Counted from the first letter of the stretch, positions 1 through 8,479 are shown. The stretch: 11,254 nucleotides of DNA from Stephanodiscus triporus (GCA_036939755.1 JALLAZ010000918.1:1-11254); one strand, 5' to 3'. A program made the numbers and translations. Notes: generated by a model from the letters alone, not told the origin.

Positions 1-420
1 CACTGAGTAATCTGCTGGCCAAAACCCTAATGCAGTGACATTTTACCTATTTTCCTTTATCAAATTACAGGCACCATCAAAATGATCTTCCTTTGTTGAC
101 ATGTTATTTGCAAAGTAAATCCACACCCTGCAAGAAGTGAGTGAGGGGGCAAAAAAATGAGTATCTGAAAAGTAACCTCTTCTCTATATGATTATACTAC
201 TCCTAAAAAATAATGGGTGCAACGATTTTTTTTATAAAAGACAAGATGTCCGTCTCTACATCTATCAAAATGACATGAAATTAAAACTATTTTGAACCTA
301 ACATGAAAAGAAGACTTCTATCTCAAAAATGGAAGACATTTAATCTTAATAAAATGACGTTAAGATCTCATATGTTGGAATTTGTATGAATGCTAAACCC
401 AGCAATTATTTCGCTGGTGG
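1..420. other. Unassigned AT-rich DNA
   Basis: No ORF of useful length or recognisable protein appears on either strand. The stretch is AT-rich with several homopolymer runs, for example the T run near 225-233. The copia remnant begins just downstream, so this may be older retroelement sequence decayed past recognition or host intergenic DNA. I see no feature that decides between these. Confidence 0.5.
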
Positions 421-901
421 CACGATTTTAAGTGCCATTTTGCCCTGTTCACGGCTGTGCAGCTGACTCTTCTTGTCTACAACAATAATGACGCCTGCAT
501 CAACTGGTTGCACAATATGACTTCATGATAATTCGGTTCATGAATGGGTCCAGGAGAAATCTCTTGCTGTCAAGCATGTCTCTGGCAAAATTATTCCTTT
601 GGATATATTTACCAAAGAAATGCGTGATGGTGCATACTTTTGGTGTCTACGGGACTCTTGCGTGTCTCGTTTATCTGACTTTCTTCAAGACTCTCTGTTG
701 GCGGTTCATCATGCACGACAATTGCTTCCAAAATCTTTGGTTCCTGCTGCTGCATGGGTTGCTTTGTTTGCTGGTGTTTCTTCCTTCTTTACAGCTCTGA
801 CATCTTCATCTTTATGTATTATTATGATATCTTGTCTCTGTAGTGCAGGACGGCAATTAATTCATGGCTTACATGGCTTTGTTCCATTTGGCATTATATG
901 A
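421..901 (+). pseudogene. Ty1/copia retrotransposon pol, RNase H C-terminal remnant
   Basis: This is the last part of a copia-type Pol polyprotein, the RNase H that degrades the RNA strand during reverse transcription. Frame 1 (421-528) reads into YNNNDACINWLHNMTS, resembling the copia RNase H segment around an (N)DN-AC-W motif, and then meets two stops, TGA and TAA, at 526-531. Frame 2 resumes at about 530 with VHEWVQEKSLAVKHVSGKI and IPLDIFTKEMRDGAYFWCLRD, the family's usual ending: VKHV-GK-N/I-DIFTKE followed by a -HF--LRD-like stretch. The frame then stays open to a TGA at 899-901. The missing residues between the two blocks suggest a deletion of roughly 30 bases. Upstream RT and integrase are absent, and no flanking LTR pair could be identified. 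A G-rich run at 1009-1016 could be a polypurine tract, but this is weak. Superfamily assignment is moderately sure; the element is certainly dead. Confidence 0.6.
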
Positions 902-2041
902 AATTTTTTTCTGAAACTTTTAGATATTAATGTCCAATCATACACATGATCCAGATGGTTCTTTCCTCAAACCAATTTTTCTCCAACCAACCAACTACTA
1001 ATTTCTGATGGGGGGTAGTACCAACCTACACTCCTAATGAAGCATAGACAATCAAATTCTCCCAGGGGAATGACCATCCATGTGGTCATCCCTTGGCTAC
1101 ACTAACAGGACTCAAATCTGTGTGGTTGTTAAGAGCAAAGCACCAGCTGCTTTGTGAGAACAGCTGAAGGACAACACTGGCATGGCCCTTCAGCATATCC
1201 AAACCACAATCAAGACGTGCAACTAGCAACTTTGCCAAGTTGAAGGGGCCATAGGATTCTTGGACTTGGATCCTGCAGCCCCCAAAGCATGAGGATAGCT
1301 TCCAAACAACCTAGATCTATGCCTCTCCAGTCTCCAGCCTTAAGACATGTCTACTTTGGATCAATGCTGTGTCTGACAGCTCCAAGGAAGCTCCACAAAA
1401 GGGAGATTGGGTGGGCCCAAAATACAACGCTTCCATCGGTGCACACCTGGGCATGAAGTGGCCTCCATATCGCCATGGCTAAACCCTAACAATGCACTCC
1501 AGATTTTTTCACTTTGTCCGCTTGTAGGCAATTACTGCTATCACATTTTGATGTATGTGAGTTCATCAATCTGCTTTCCTCATCCTTTCTTACCTTATCT
1601 AATGGCAGTCATGAGCTTTCTCCCCAAGTCTTGTACACATTCTACTTATGCATCAGACTTTCCCACAACCTGCACATTGCTCTCGTCATTGCTCCATTCT
1701 CTTTTCACATCACTGCTTAAACTCATTGTTAATGCTATTCTCCTAGATACGTGTGGTGCCTTGTGGTGGGAACTCCCCCCGATTTCATCCTAATTTGTCA
1801 AGCATTTGATGCAGCTTCTAGCTACCTGACTTCTCCTCTTGGGTCTGTCCATCCAATCAGGGATCTTCATGTGCTAGCATCCAGCTTTGTTGTTAATTCC
1901 AGTTATTCTCACTATGCTTCAAGACGTCACCAGACTCCAGTAAATGATAGAGCAGTAGTACATTTAGAATTGCAAACTGGTCTACCTTCTTTATTTTCAC
2001 CATTCGTGCAGTCAGTGAGAGTATCTAGATACCTAAGAAAG
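902..2041. other. Unassigned region, no defensible gene
   Basis: Several open frames of 60-130 codons exist here (largest 1407-1793 and 1751-2059, + strand). They show no recognisable domain, their composition changes along the frame, and neighbouring frames are equally open. The first bases could contain the end of the copia element upstream: a G-rich run at 1009-1016 is where a polypurine tract would sit. I could not find a TG...CA long terminal repeat. I see nothing else. Confidence 0.4.
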
Positions 2042-2065
2042 GTAAAAGTGGGGGCATAAGAAACA
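2042..2065 (+). repeat. Left terminal inverted repeat of foldback element
   Basis: This 24-base end contains GTAAAAGTGGGGGCATAAG and pairs with 2808-2831 with a single mismatch (G versus T within the G run). A related string, GTGGGGGCATA, recurs inside the element at 2367-2377. Confidence 0.65.
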
Positions 2066-2246
2066 GCAAAAGTCTTAAGTGTGAAGGTCTAAAACTCTCT
2101 TTTCTAGCTGGCCGGGTCAGATGTCAGGGATGTATTGAAATCTATGTAGAAAAAAATAATATTTTTGTAGGAAATCTATACTTTCCTAAGTACTGGTGCT
2201 GACTTGAGCTGCATCCTAGGAGTCTAATGGCAACAGCAGCCATCAC

Positions 2247-2624
2247 AACCATGGTTGCCGTTGGTGGTAATGTGCCCCTGCTAGAGACCCACAAGAGGCC
2301 TTTTGTTCTAATCCGATGTGTCAAATCAATAGGGGACAATATTCCAAGCAAGCAGATATGCTTTTTGTGGGGGCATAGATTGTATGGCCCTCAACACGCT
2401 CCGATTCTATGGCGGCGCATCATCGCCAGAACAGAGGAGTATTTTGAGGGCCATACACATGCACCCTATCACCCCCACAAAAAGCATACTATCCACTTGC
2501 TCAGGATATAATCATCTATCAATCAAATGCATTGGCGCACAAGGTTGTGCCTCACATGGGTCTCTTGAGCACCATATGTGGCAGCAGGGCAATCGTCAGG
2601 TGGGTTGTGACCGCAACCACAGTT
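2247..2624. repeat. Large imperfect inverted repeat (central hairpin)
   Basis: The left arm (2247-2394) and right arm (2444-2624) surround a 49-base loop. The best-paired part is nearest the loop: ATGCTTTTTGTGGGGG at 2359-2374 and TGTATGGCCCTCAA at 2381-2394 find their complements within 2444-2487. Further out, AGCAAGCAGATA (2347-2358) pairs with a similar string ending at 2501, then GAGACCC-----GAGGC and finally an AAC--TGGTTGC--GT block. The right arm is longer by about 33 bases, so indels have accumulated. The loop itself has a TGGCG/CGCCA stem at 2410-2414 and 2424-2428. If transcribed, this would form a long imperfect hairpin. Confidence 0.6.
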
Positions 2625-2807
2625 GACTATTTTCCCCCCAGGGAAACCCCAACAAATTGGGCATTGCCAGAAAGCTTTTTCAGAAGACGATCATGTTTTC
2701 TAGTTTGGGACGTTAGTTCTGTAGTAATTAAGGAGAAACAGTAAATTTAGTTCCTAATTTGTACCTAGCATTGCTAATTAACTTATATTATTGTCTTATT
2801 AAGTGAG

Positions 2808-2831
2808 TGTTTCTTATGCCCCAACTTTTAC
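2808..2831 (-). repeat. Right terminal inverted repeat of foldback element
   Basis: It begins TGTTTCTTATGCCCCAAC on the + strand and is the reverse complement of 2042-2065 at 23 of 24 bases. The bases outside the two copies do not match each other, so 24 bp is the detectable repeat length. Confidence 0.65.
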
Positions 2832-3424
2832 GATAGCTTATGTTTTTGTTTTTGGACTAAGACTCCGGCTAGATAGGTAGTTGCTACCAGGTTAATTATC
2901 CATCCAATGTACATATGGTAAACATATCATATTTTCCAAAACCCAAGTTAAACCTGTCAGAACACAAGCAAACACACACTGAGTGGGCATGACACAATAT
3001 GATCTAAATATTACCAACAGCATGCACCCTCCCCTTGGGTGAAAATGGGGAAAGAGTGGCAATGGATGTAATGACAATGACCCCATGGTCCGTATTTGTT
3101 GGCTGGGGAGAAGAGCTCATCACAGCCCACAAGGTCCTGCTTCACGATTGTGATGGTCAATATCGACCCGTCTGTCGTTGAGGCAATGTGGTGCTGAAAA
3201 ATATTGATGCCCTTGTCTACCTTTGGGATAGTATGAACCAGAAGAGATGCTATAATCAAGTTCTACAACACAAGTGATAGGCTTACGCCAGGGAGGTTGT
3301 TTGTGATGCACCAGGCAGGAAGTGCAGGCCTTGTACCATCATTGGGTGGAGAGGAGAGGGAGTGTGTATCATGTCAATAGGGAACAAGCTGGCAAGGGTA
3401 TTCAACATGGTAGTGCATTACCAT
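2832..3424. other. Unassigned region
   Basis: Short open frames occur on the minus strand (3011-3259, 3120-3311), but they overlap each other in different frames and carry no motif I recognise. A decayed repeat is possible. No tRNA-like structure and no inverted repeat of note were found. Confidence 0.4.
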
Positions 3425-3490
3425 TCATGGCACCACTGCTGAGCTTCGGCAAGAACTGGGGATTAGTTCCCACCTACAAAAAATGACATG

Positions 3491-3527
3491 ATGACGACAA
3501 TGACGGTTCTCAGCGTCATTGTCATCA
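3491..3527. repeat. Short perfect-stem hairpin
   Basis: GACAATGACG at 3496-3505 and CGTCATTGTC at 3514-3523 are exact complements around an 8-base loop. Beyond one mismatch the stem continues for three more pairs. It lies inside a short minus-strand ORF that starts at 3565 and stops at 3425 (46 codons, Asp-rich N-terminus). The symmetry may therefore come from Asp/Asn-coding GAY/AAY repeats rather than a selected structure. Confidence 0.45.
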
Positions 3528-3565
3528 CCATCATCAGAAGCCTGAATATTGTCCGATGTAGCCAT

Positions 3566-3895
3566 AGTAGCTACTGGATAGTTTTTTGTTTATGTATGAA
3601 CAAAGACGTTTTTGAAATTTTTCAAATAGTTTAAATATGAGCATAAATAACAGAAAGTAAATAAATGTCTGCCCAATAAACAAAATTCGCCTGATCTGGA
3701 GCATATTGACCATTTTTTCTTTTGATACAAATTCCTATATATGCTATTGTTTTCAAATATTGTAAAACCAGCAAAAACCAATGAATTGAGATACTACCGT
3801 ACATACATGCAACAAATACTCTACATATCTACCCTAGAGTAGACACACACACACAACCACAACCGACCACACAACTTTCAAAAAACACCAACACC
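3566..3895. other. AT-rich spacer ending in CA-rich stretch
   Basis: From 3566 to about 3780 the DNA is AT-rich with no gene. From about 3840 to 3895 it becomes almost free of G on the + strand, with an (AC)n run at about 3843-3855 and CAAC-rich sequence running up to the ATG at 3896. CA-rich leaders ahead of start codons are a feature I associate with algal and other protist genes. That is the only hint that 3896 might be a real start. Confidence 0.35.
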
Positions 3896-4192
3896 ATGAT
3901 CTTCCTTGCCCTTCGGCTTCTAGCAGTTTCAATTTTAGAGGTGAATGTGATTGCCAAACATCCTGCGATTGTTATCAATCACCACAACGCGGTGATGCAC
4001 TCTTTTTATGTCAAACTAACTTTTCATTATTTTGACACTGACTGGTGTACACGGGGACAAAAGGTATGTTTTTTAGTAAATACCTGTGCTTTTTATTCGG
4101 CCGTTGTGTCGAATCAATGCGCACTGACCCAAGCTATCTGCCGATATATTTTTTGCCAATGCCGCCCAAGGTCTCATCATGATTTAGCATGA
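3896..4192 (+). CDS. Doubtful small ORF with signal-peptide-like N-terminus
   Basis: This is a 98-codon open frame from an ATG directly after a CA-rich, G-poor leader. The first residues, MIFLALRLLAVSILE, form a hydrophobic stretch with one Arg, like a secretory signal peptide. The rest has six or more cysteines but no domain I recognise, and the hydrophobicity is not organised into clear membrane helices. GAG|GTGAAT at about 3938-3946 and AAAG|GTATGT at 4059-4068 resemble splice donors, so the real product, if any, could be a spliced secreted protein with only its first exon visible. It could equally be a chance frame. Codon use shows no strong coding bias. Function is unknown. Confidence 0.25.
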   Translation: MIFLALRLLAVSILEVNVIAKHPAIVINHHNAVMHSFYVKLTFHYFDTDWCTRGQKVCFLVNTCAFYSAVVSNQCALTQAICRYIFCQCRPRSHHDLA

Positions 4193-4307
4193 TTTCTGAC
4201 AAGGGGGGTGGGCGCCATGGTCAGGTTGTTGTTGGTGGCAAGGAGGGCATGGTATGGTAAGTATGTAGGTATTGTACCATAGAAAATTCGTTGAGTAGAG
4301 GTACAAG

Positions 4308-4346
4308 CTCTAGAGAGAGTACTCCTACCTAGTGTACTCTAGAGAG
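4308..4346. repeat. CTCTAGAG-type inverted repeat
   Basis: CTCTAGAGAGAGTAC (4308-4322) and GTACTCTAGAGAG (4334-4346) form an inverted pair around an 11-base spacer, with each arm containing the self-complementary CTCTAGAG or a near variant. It lies about 65 bases upstream of the 31-base palindrome at 4413-4443. No gene is attached. Confidence 0.5.
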
Positions 4347-4412
4347 AATAATAATTAATATATGTGTAGTCATACCATCTGACATTGTGGAGATGGTTCC
4401 AAAGGGTTCAAG

Positions 4413-4443
4413 GTGTCTTTTCTCACAATGTGAGAAAAGACAC
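4413..4443. repeat. Perfect 31-base palindrome
   Basis: The arms GTGTCTTTTCTCACA (4413-4427) and TGTGAGAAAAGACAC (4429-4443) are exact complements across 15 bases with a single A between them. The bases immediately outside do not pair. There is no T tract that would make it a terminator in the bacterial sense, and the context is eukaryotic. It could be a protein-binding palindrome, a hairpin insertion, or the head-to-head join of two transposon ends. Confidence 0.75.
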
Positions 4444-4713
4444 TCCGAATCATTTCCGTCAACCGACAAATTTGAACTTTTATTAACATAGGAACTAGTA
4501 CCCAAAATTTTTGTTTTTTGATGTACCTAGTTTAATATGAAACAAACACTATGGCTACACATAGAACATAAGTAAAAGGTATTAGGTAGACATTGTGTAA
4601 AATATGTGCAGCCATTTACCTTGATCCAGTGGCACTTATCTTTGTAAACATGAGGGAAGGAGTTGGAGAGAGCGATGGACATCTGGACAGCCAGCCGGGG
4701 ACTTCCTTGTTGA

Positions 4714-5690
4714 AGGAAGGATGACGGCCCTGATAAGGCAGGGCCCACTCCCCGGCAAGCGCAAGGGGAGGGCCAAGATCACTCAACGGATGAGCCCCCG
4801 GGAGATGTAAGGCCCGTGCCAAGGCTGAGGAGGGACATAGCTTGCTTGCTCGAGCTGATCGGGTCCCTGGAACCTCCTAGGCAGTTGGATAGAGCTAAAC
4901 ACGTCATGGCTTTCTTTTGTTATCGGGGATGCCAGTGGGACGGAAAAGGGGGTCACGGTGGTGGAACAGTATGGTGTGGACTACGAGGTTGGGCCCTGGA
5001 AGATGCAGTGGAGGAAGGAGTCCTCAAATGTGAGGGAGGCTGAGAACCTCACCAACTATATTGAGAGGCTGTCAGAGGGGCACACATTGTCTGAGCATGA
5101 AGTGTTCGTGCTGACGGACAACTCCGCGTTCAAGGGAGCATACTACAAGGGCCACTCACCAAGCGAGAAGTTGAACGACGTTGTGTTCAGGCTCCACAAG
5201 GTGGAGCGGGATGGTTGCTTCATTCTGCACGTCCTCCATATCTCAGGGAAGAGGATGAAGGCCACTGGGGTGGACGGTCTCTTAAGAGAGGATCTAACAG
5301 AAGGTGTGCTCACTGGAGTTGACCCTTTTATGCCCTCCCCATTCAACCTGGGGGTGGACGAGAGATCCAAGGGGGCAGTGAGCTCTTGGGTACGGAGCTG
5401 GTGGAGGACCAAGAAGAAAGGAGAGGACTGAGGAGGCCTCCCCTTGGAGGAGGTTACGGGTGAAACCATGTTCGAGCTCAAGGACCTGAAGACAGCAAGG
5501 CTGTGGCTCGTGGCTCTGGCCGTGATGGAGACAGCACTGGAGTTGTTTTGCAATGATTGGATGGCCCACCCCCATTAGCCGCATGTCTTTGTAATCCCCC
5601 ATTTGATGATGCATATGTGGAGGAAAGATTTGGGGAAGGATTCAGATGTGCTTTTCACCATCCCCGCTGGTGGAAATTTTTGGGCCTCTG
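4714..5690 (+). pseudogene. DIRS-like pol fragment: RNase H domain and following linker
   Basis: Frame 1 (after a TGA at 4711-4713) reads through TDEPPGDVRPVPRLRRDI to about 4918, then the sense shifts to frame 2. There VIGDASG (4919-4939) gives the first RNase H Asp (codon 4928-4930). RKESSNVREAENL gives a candidate Glu. VFVLTDNSAF gives Asp at 5117-5119, and GVDGLLRED gives Asp at 5273-5275. All four acidic positions of the fold therefore appear to survive. Frame 2 continues past two in-frame stops, TGA 5429-5431 and TAG 5576-5578. Both fall where the neighbouring sequence (ED-GGFP-like, HPH-PHVFVIP) suggests Trp, so TGG to TGA/TAG changes are likely. The frame ends at about 5690, where a further frameshift occurs. 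In an intact element this protein would remove template RNA during cDNA synthesis. Confidence 0.6.
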
Positions 5691-7230
5691 GCCCTCACTC
5701 ACACACCAAGGTACACAGGACCCTGGTTGGTTAAGGGAACTGATGAAGGGGCGCAATACAAATGGGCGCTCATTGATGGGTTTGAGGAAAATGACACAGG
5801 AGAATTACATGAGCTGGGAGGGAGCCTGCAACGCGTGTGGGAAGATGCGGTGAGCGGGTCACGGGCTGTTCTGCAGCAATTACTTGCTTGGGCAGGGGGG
5901 TTCCCGCCCGTGCAGAAATTTTTGATGCGGATCGTGTTACCAAGAAACTGCAAGCGACACCTTTCTGAGACTGGACAAGAATGGGGATGCAAGCGGCTCC
6001 AATCTGGACCTGGGTGCACAGGAGTCCCATGACCACTACCGCTGCGGCATGAATTGCAATAACTTGATGGGGGTCTCTTTTGAGTGTGACCTCTGCTCAT
6101 TCCGGAACATGACCGGGAGGGATCCGGTGCTAGGAGACTACAATGACCACTTCACTCTGGTGGCCATACAGAGGATACTACTGGACCAGATGCGGTGGCT
6201 GGGAACTGGGCACAAGGCCGTGGAGAGTACTTGATTGCAGTGAGCCATCTGAGCCTTTGCACCGAGTCCCTCCTGCCTTTGTTGGGGAACCCCACCGTGA
6301 CCAATAGGCTGGGTATGGGAGTTGCAATTCTCACCGTGGTCACGTCGCTAAGGGCAGGGTAGAACTTGGCCACCATTCAGTATGATACCATGCGGAAGAC
6401 TCAGACATAGTATGGCAACGCTTTTGACGCAGGAAGGGAATACACTTGCAACACAGTCATGGGACTGGACCAGAAGAAACAGTACTTGTCCAGCAGCCAC
6501 ACATTTGGAAAGTGGTTCAACAGGTTCATGAGGGGGGGCTGCCTTTGGATGGGTATGATAAGGAGACAGAACGAGGCTCTGCCCTCCATGATGGTACTAG
6601 CTATGTGCAGGCAGGTCAAAGTGGACTGGAGAACGGCACAGAGCATGGCAAGGACGGTTGAGGTGGAGGATGCTATTTGTTTCATGCTCCTTGGCTTCGG
6701 ATCGGGTCTCGGGGGGGAAGAGGTACCGTTGGTGAGCTTGGAGGGTTTGCTTACCTTCTGGATCAAGACCAGAGAGGAGGAGGACAGTTATATGATGATC
6801 ACCCTGAACCCTGAAGGCAAGATTCAAAGGGGAGATGGATGAGAGGTGGCACATTGTGCCCATCTGCGATGAAACACAATCCAGGATTACCTTCCGGCTC
6901 TGGATGGAGCCAGGACCATGGGGTGGTTGTTTGAGGAGAAGCCAGGCAAGAGGGCGAAGTTTGGGAGATACCAGGACTACTGCAGGTCTCTGATTGAGCG
7001 TGTGCACAAAGAGGACCCAAAGTTAGTACCAAGTGCCGTGGAGACCATGGACTTCAGTCTTTGGCGCTGCCGTTGACGTGGGGCGGTGCTAGAGACCACG
7101 AACCACAGAGTAAATGTACACCCAAGAAGGAAGCAGCTCGGGGGTCGGAGGCAGGGCTCCCCATGAGGCAGGTGTATACTCAAGTGCGAAGAGCCTTGCC
7201 CACCATGAAGACCCTAGCCCTACAAGGATT
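5691..7230 (+). pseudogene. DIRS-like tyrosine recombinase, multiply frameshifted
   Basis: Frame 3 (to about 5955) reads PRYTGPWLVKGTDEG and RAVLQQLLAWAGGFPPVQK. Frame 1 (5959-6231) reads a Cys-rich patch, YRCGMNC...FECDLCSFRNM, that may bind a metal. Frame 3 (6222-6842) has stops at 6360-6362 and 6408-6410. It reads DAGREYTCNTVMGLDQKKQ, KWFNRFMRG and the recombinase core LLGFGSGLGGEEVPLVSLEG. Frame 1 (6814-6910) reads DERWHIVPICDET. Frame 3 (6912-about 7115) reads GWLFEEK and DFSLWRCR, then TGA (7074-7076), then RGAVLETTN. Frame 2 ends with MRQVYTQVRRALPT. In tyrosine recombinases the first catalytic Arg sits in a GLR-xE motif; here it is Gly (codon 6711-6713). The nucleophile is plausibly the Tyr at 7175-7177. 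Deletions near 6905 and 7115 removed more residues. It would have joined circular cDNA to the genome; it is now inactive. Confidence 0.6.
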
Positions 7231-7261
7231 TCGTATGGGGGGGTTTTATCATTGTTTATGA

Positions 7262-7839
7262 TTCATCTTTGGACTTGTTGACCTCTGATAGGCTTTCATC
7301 CTCCCAGAATGCCACTTAGTGCCATCTGTGACCCAGAGTGCTGGGAGCACGGGAATGCTGACGCCTGTGGCAGGGCCGAGGCTGCACCGTGACCCTGGTT
7401 AGTGGACATACGTCTCAAACACCAGGCTTCTCAAAAGACGTGAGTCCTAGAGTCGTCCCAGGAACCAAACTGCAGCATGGTATCTTCTGGATCACATTCA
7501 GGGGGGGACGCATAGCCGCTCGTCATGTTATCATTGGAGTGAGGTTTTGCAGCCTCAACCCCACTGGTTTGGATGAGTTTTCAGGCATAGTTCTTCAAGA
7601 GGGTTTGGAACACTACCCCCAACGTACTACGTAACTGTCAGGACATGGTCTGGTCTGGCCGTCGAGGGAGGCTCACGGCGAGGACAGACTAGTGTAGTTA
7701 CACCATTAGCTTAAAGCCCTTTTAGCTAGTGACTGGAAAAGGCCCGTGTGTAGACTTGTGGAGGAGACGGAAAGACCATACACCATAGAGAATTGCGACC
7801 TCGCGTTACCAAAAATTGATGCCATCCACACATACCATA
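7262..7839. other. Unassigned region after the DIRS-like remnant
   Basis: This may be the 3' part of the retroelement or unrelated DNA. A short + frame starting at 7311 reads CDPECWEHGNADACG, a Cys-rich patch, and stops at a TGA at 7390-7392. A second ORF at 7389-7634 (81 codons) has no recognisable motif. Neither is convincing. Bases 7640-7839 hold nothing I can name. Confidence 0.35.
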
Positions 7840-7880
7840 TATCTCCTTGTTGGTCAAATGTTAGGGTCACTATGGCGCCC
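7840..7880 (+). repeat. Left terminal inverted repeat of MITE
   Basis: This 41-base end starts TATCTCC and carries a 7-base insertion (7857-7863) relative to the right end. Twenty-nine of the 34 alignable bases match the right copy. Confidence 0.6.
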
Positions 7881-8479
7881 TTAGCTGATGTAACTTAGAG
7901 CACCCTATGGTCTGAAAAATGACACCCCAAGGAAAAGTAAGACTGCATTAGAGTAATAACGTGGGGGTCAATATGGTACCACATTTTCCAAAATCGGCCA
8001 GGTATTCGCCGAGCTACAGCCCGCCGTCTACTGATTTGTTAGCGTAAAATATTAGTTTTTTCATATTTTGCTGCTTCGCCATGAACCGCCAACCCCATGG
8101 CAGTAGATATATGTGACCACACAGCACCACTGTCTGCCCATCATACATGCACAGAGGACGGATGAATTTGACGTTGCCGATGCCAGCATTCCCGTCTCAT
8201 GGGTGTTGGCGATGAGGGGGCAGGGGGGTGTGGCTGGGAGGGAGAATTGAGGGAGTAGTTGAGCAACTACTCATCTTCGAGTTAGGGTCACTGGTTTTTT
8301 TTTGGAAAACACGTGGTTGTGCTGACGGACGCAATAACTCCGCAAAAAATTATGGTACACCCACCAACAAAGTATCTCTACAGACTAAATTGGGGGTGGG
8401 GAACACAATGGTGATGTCAGAATTGACCTGGGGGGTCGATATGATGGGGTTATTAGTATTTAAAATAAATTAAACTTAT

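Larger units (their letters stand above)
2042..2831. mobile_element. Non-coding foldback (inverted-repeat) element
   Basis: The ends are inverted copies of one another. The 24 bases at 2042-2065 (GTAAAAGTGGGGGCAT then AAGAAACA) match the reverse complement of 2808-2831 at 23 of 24 positions. The centre is also self-complementary: 2247-2394 pairs imperfectly with 2444-2624, so the ends and the central hairpin share almost the same midpoint (about 2430). No ORF inside carries a recognisable domain. This architecture fits a foldback transposon or large MITE moved by a transposase encoded elsewhere. No target-site duplication is evident beside the 24-mers, so the true boundary may lie somewhat outside them. 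The sequence between the terminal repeats and the central arms is not obviously complementary, so it is not one continuous palindrome. Confidence 0.55.
4714..7230 (+). mobile_element. Degenerate DIRS-like tyrosine-recombinase retroelement, 5'-truncated
   Basis: One damaged element encodes, in order, an RNase H domain, a spacer with a Cys-rich patch, and a tyrosine recombinase. That order and the use of a tyrosine recombinase instead of a DDE integrase are the mark of DIRS-like retrotransposons. The reading frame wanders through all three forward frames with about eight breaks. No reverse transcriptase catalytic box was found upstream, so the 5' part is missing or unrecognisable. No terminal or internal complementary repeats could be assigned. 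The stretch is visibly richer in G and C than the AT-rich DNA before 4640. Confidence 0.6.

Noticed and set aside
1009..1016. G-rich run as a copia polypurine tract followed by a 3' LTR
   Set aside because: The position is right, but no TG start, CA end or second LTR copy is visible, so no LTR is called.
1482..1491. AAACCCTAAC-like telomeric string
   Set aside because: A single unit with no tandem array; also seen once near base 23. Not a telomere.
1407..2059. Plus-strand ORFs of 102-128 codons
   Set aside because: No motif or consistent composition; overlapping frames are equally open, as expected by chance in this composition.
5143..7183. Several long minus-strand ORFs across the DIRS-like remnant
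   Set aside because: They are antisense shadows of a GC-richer coding remnant and show no recognisable domains.
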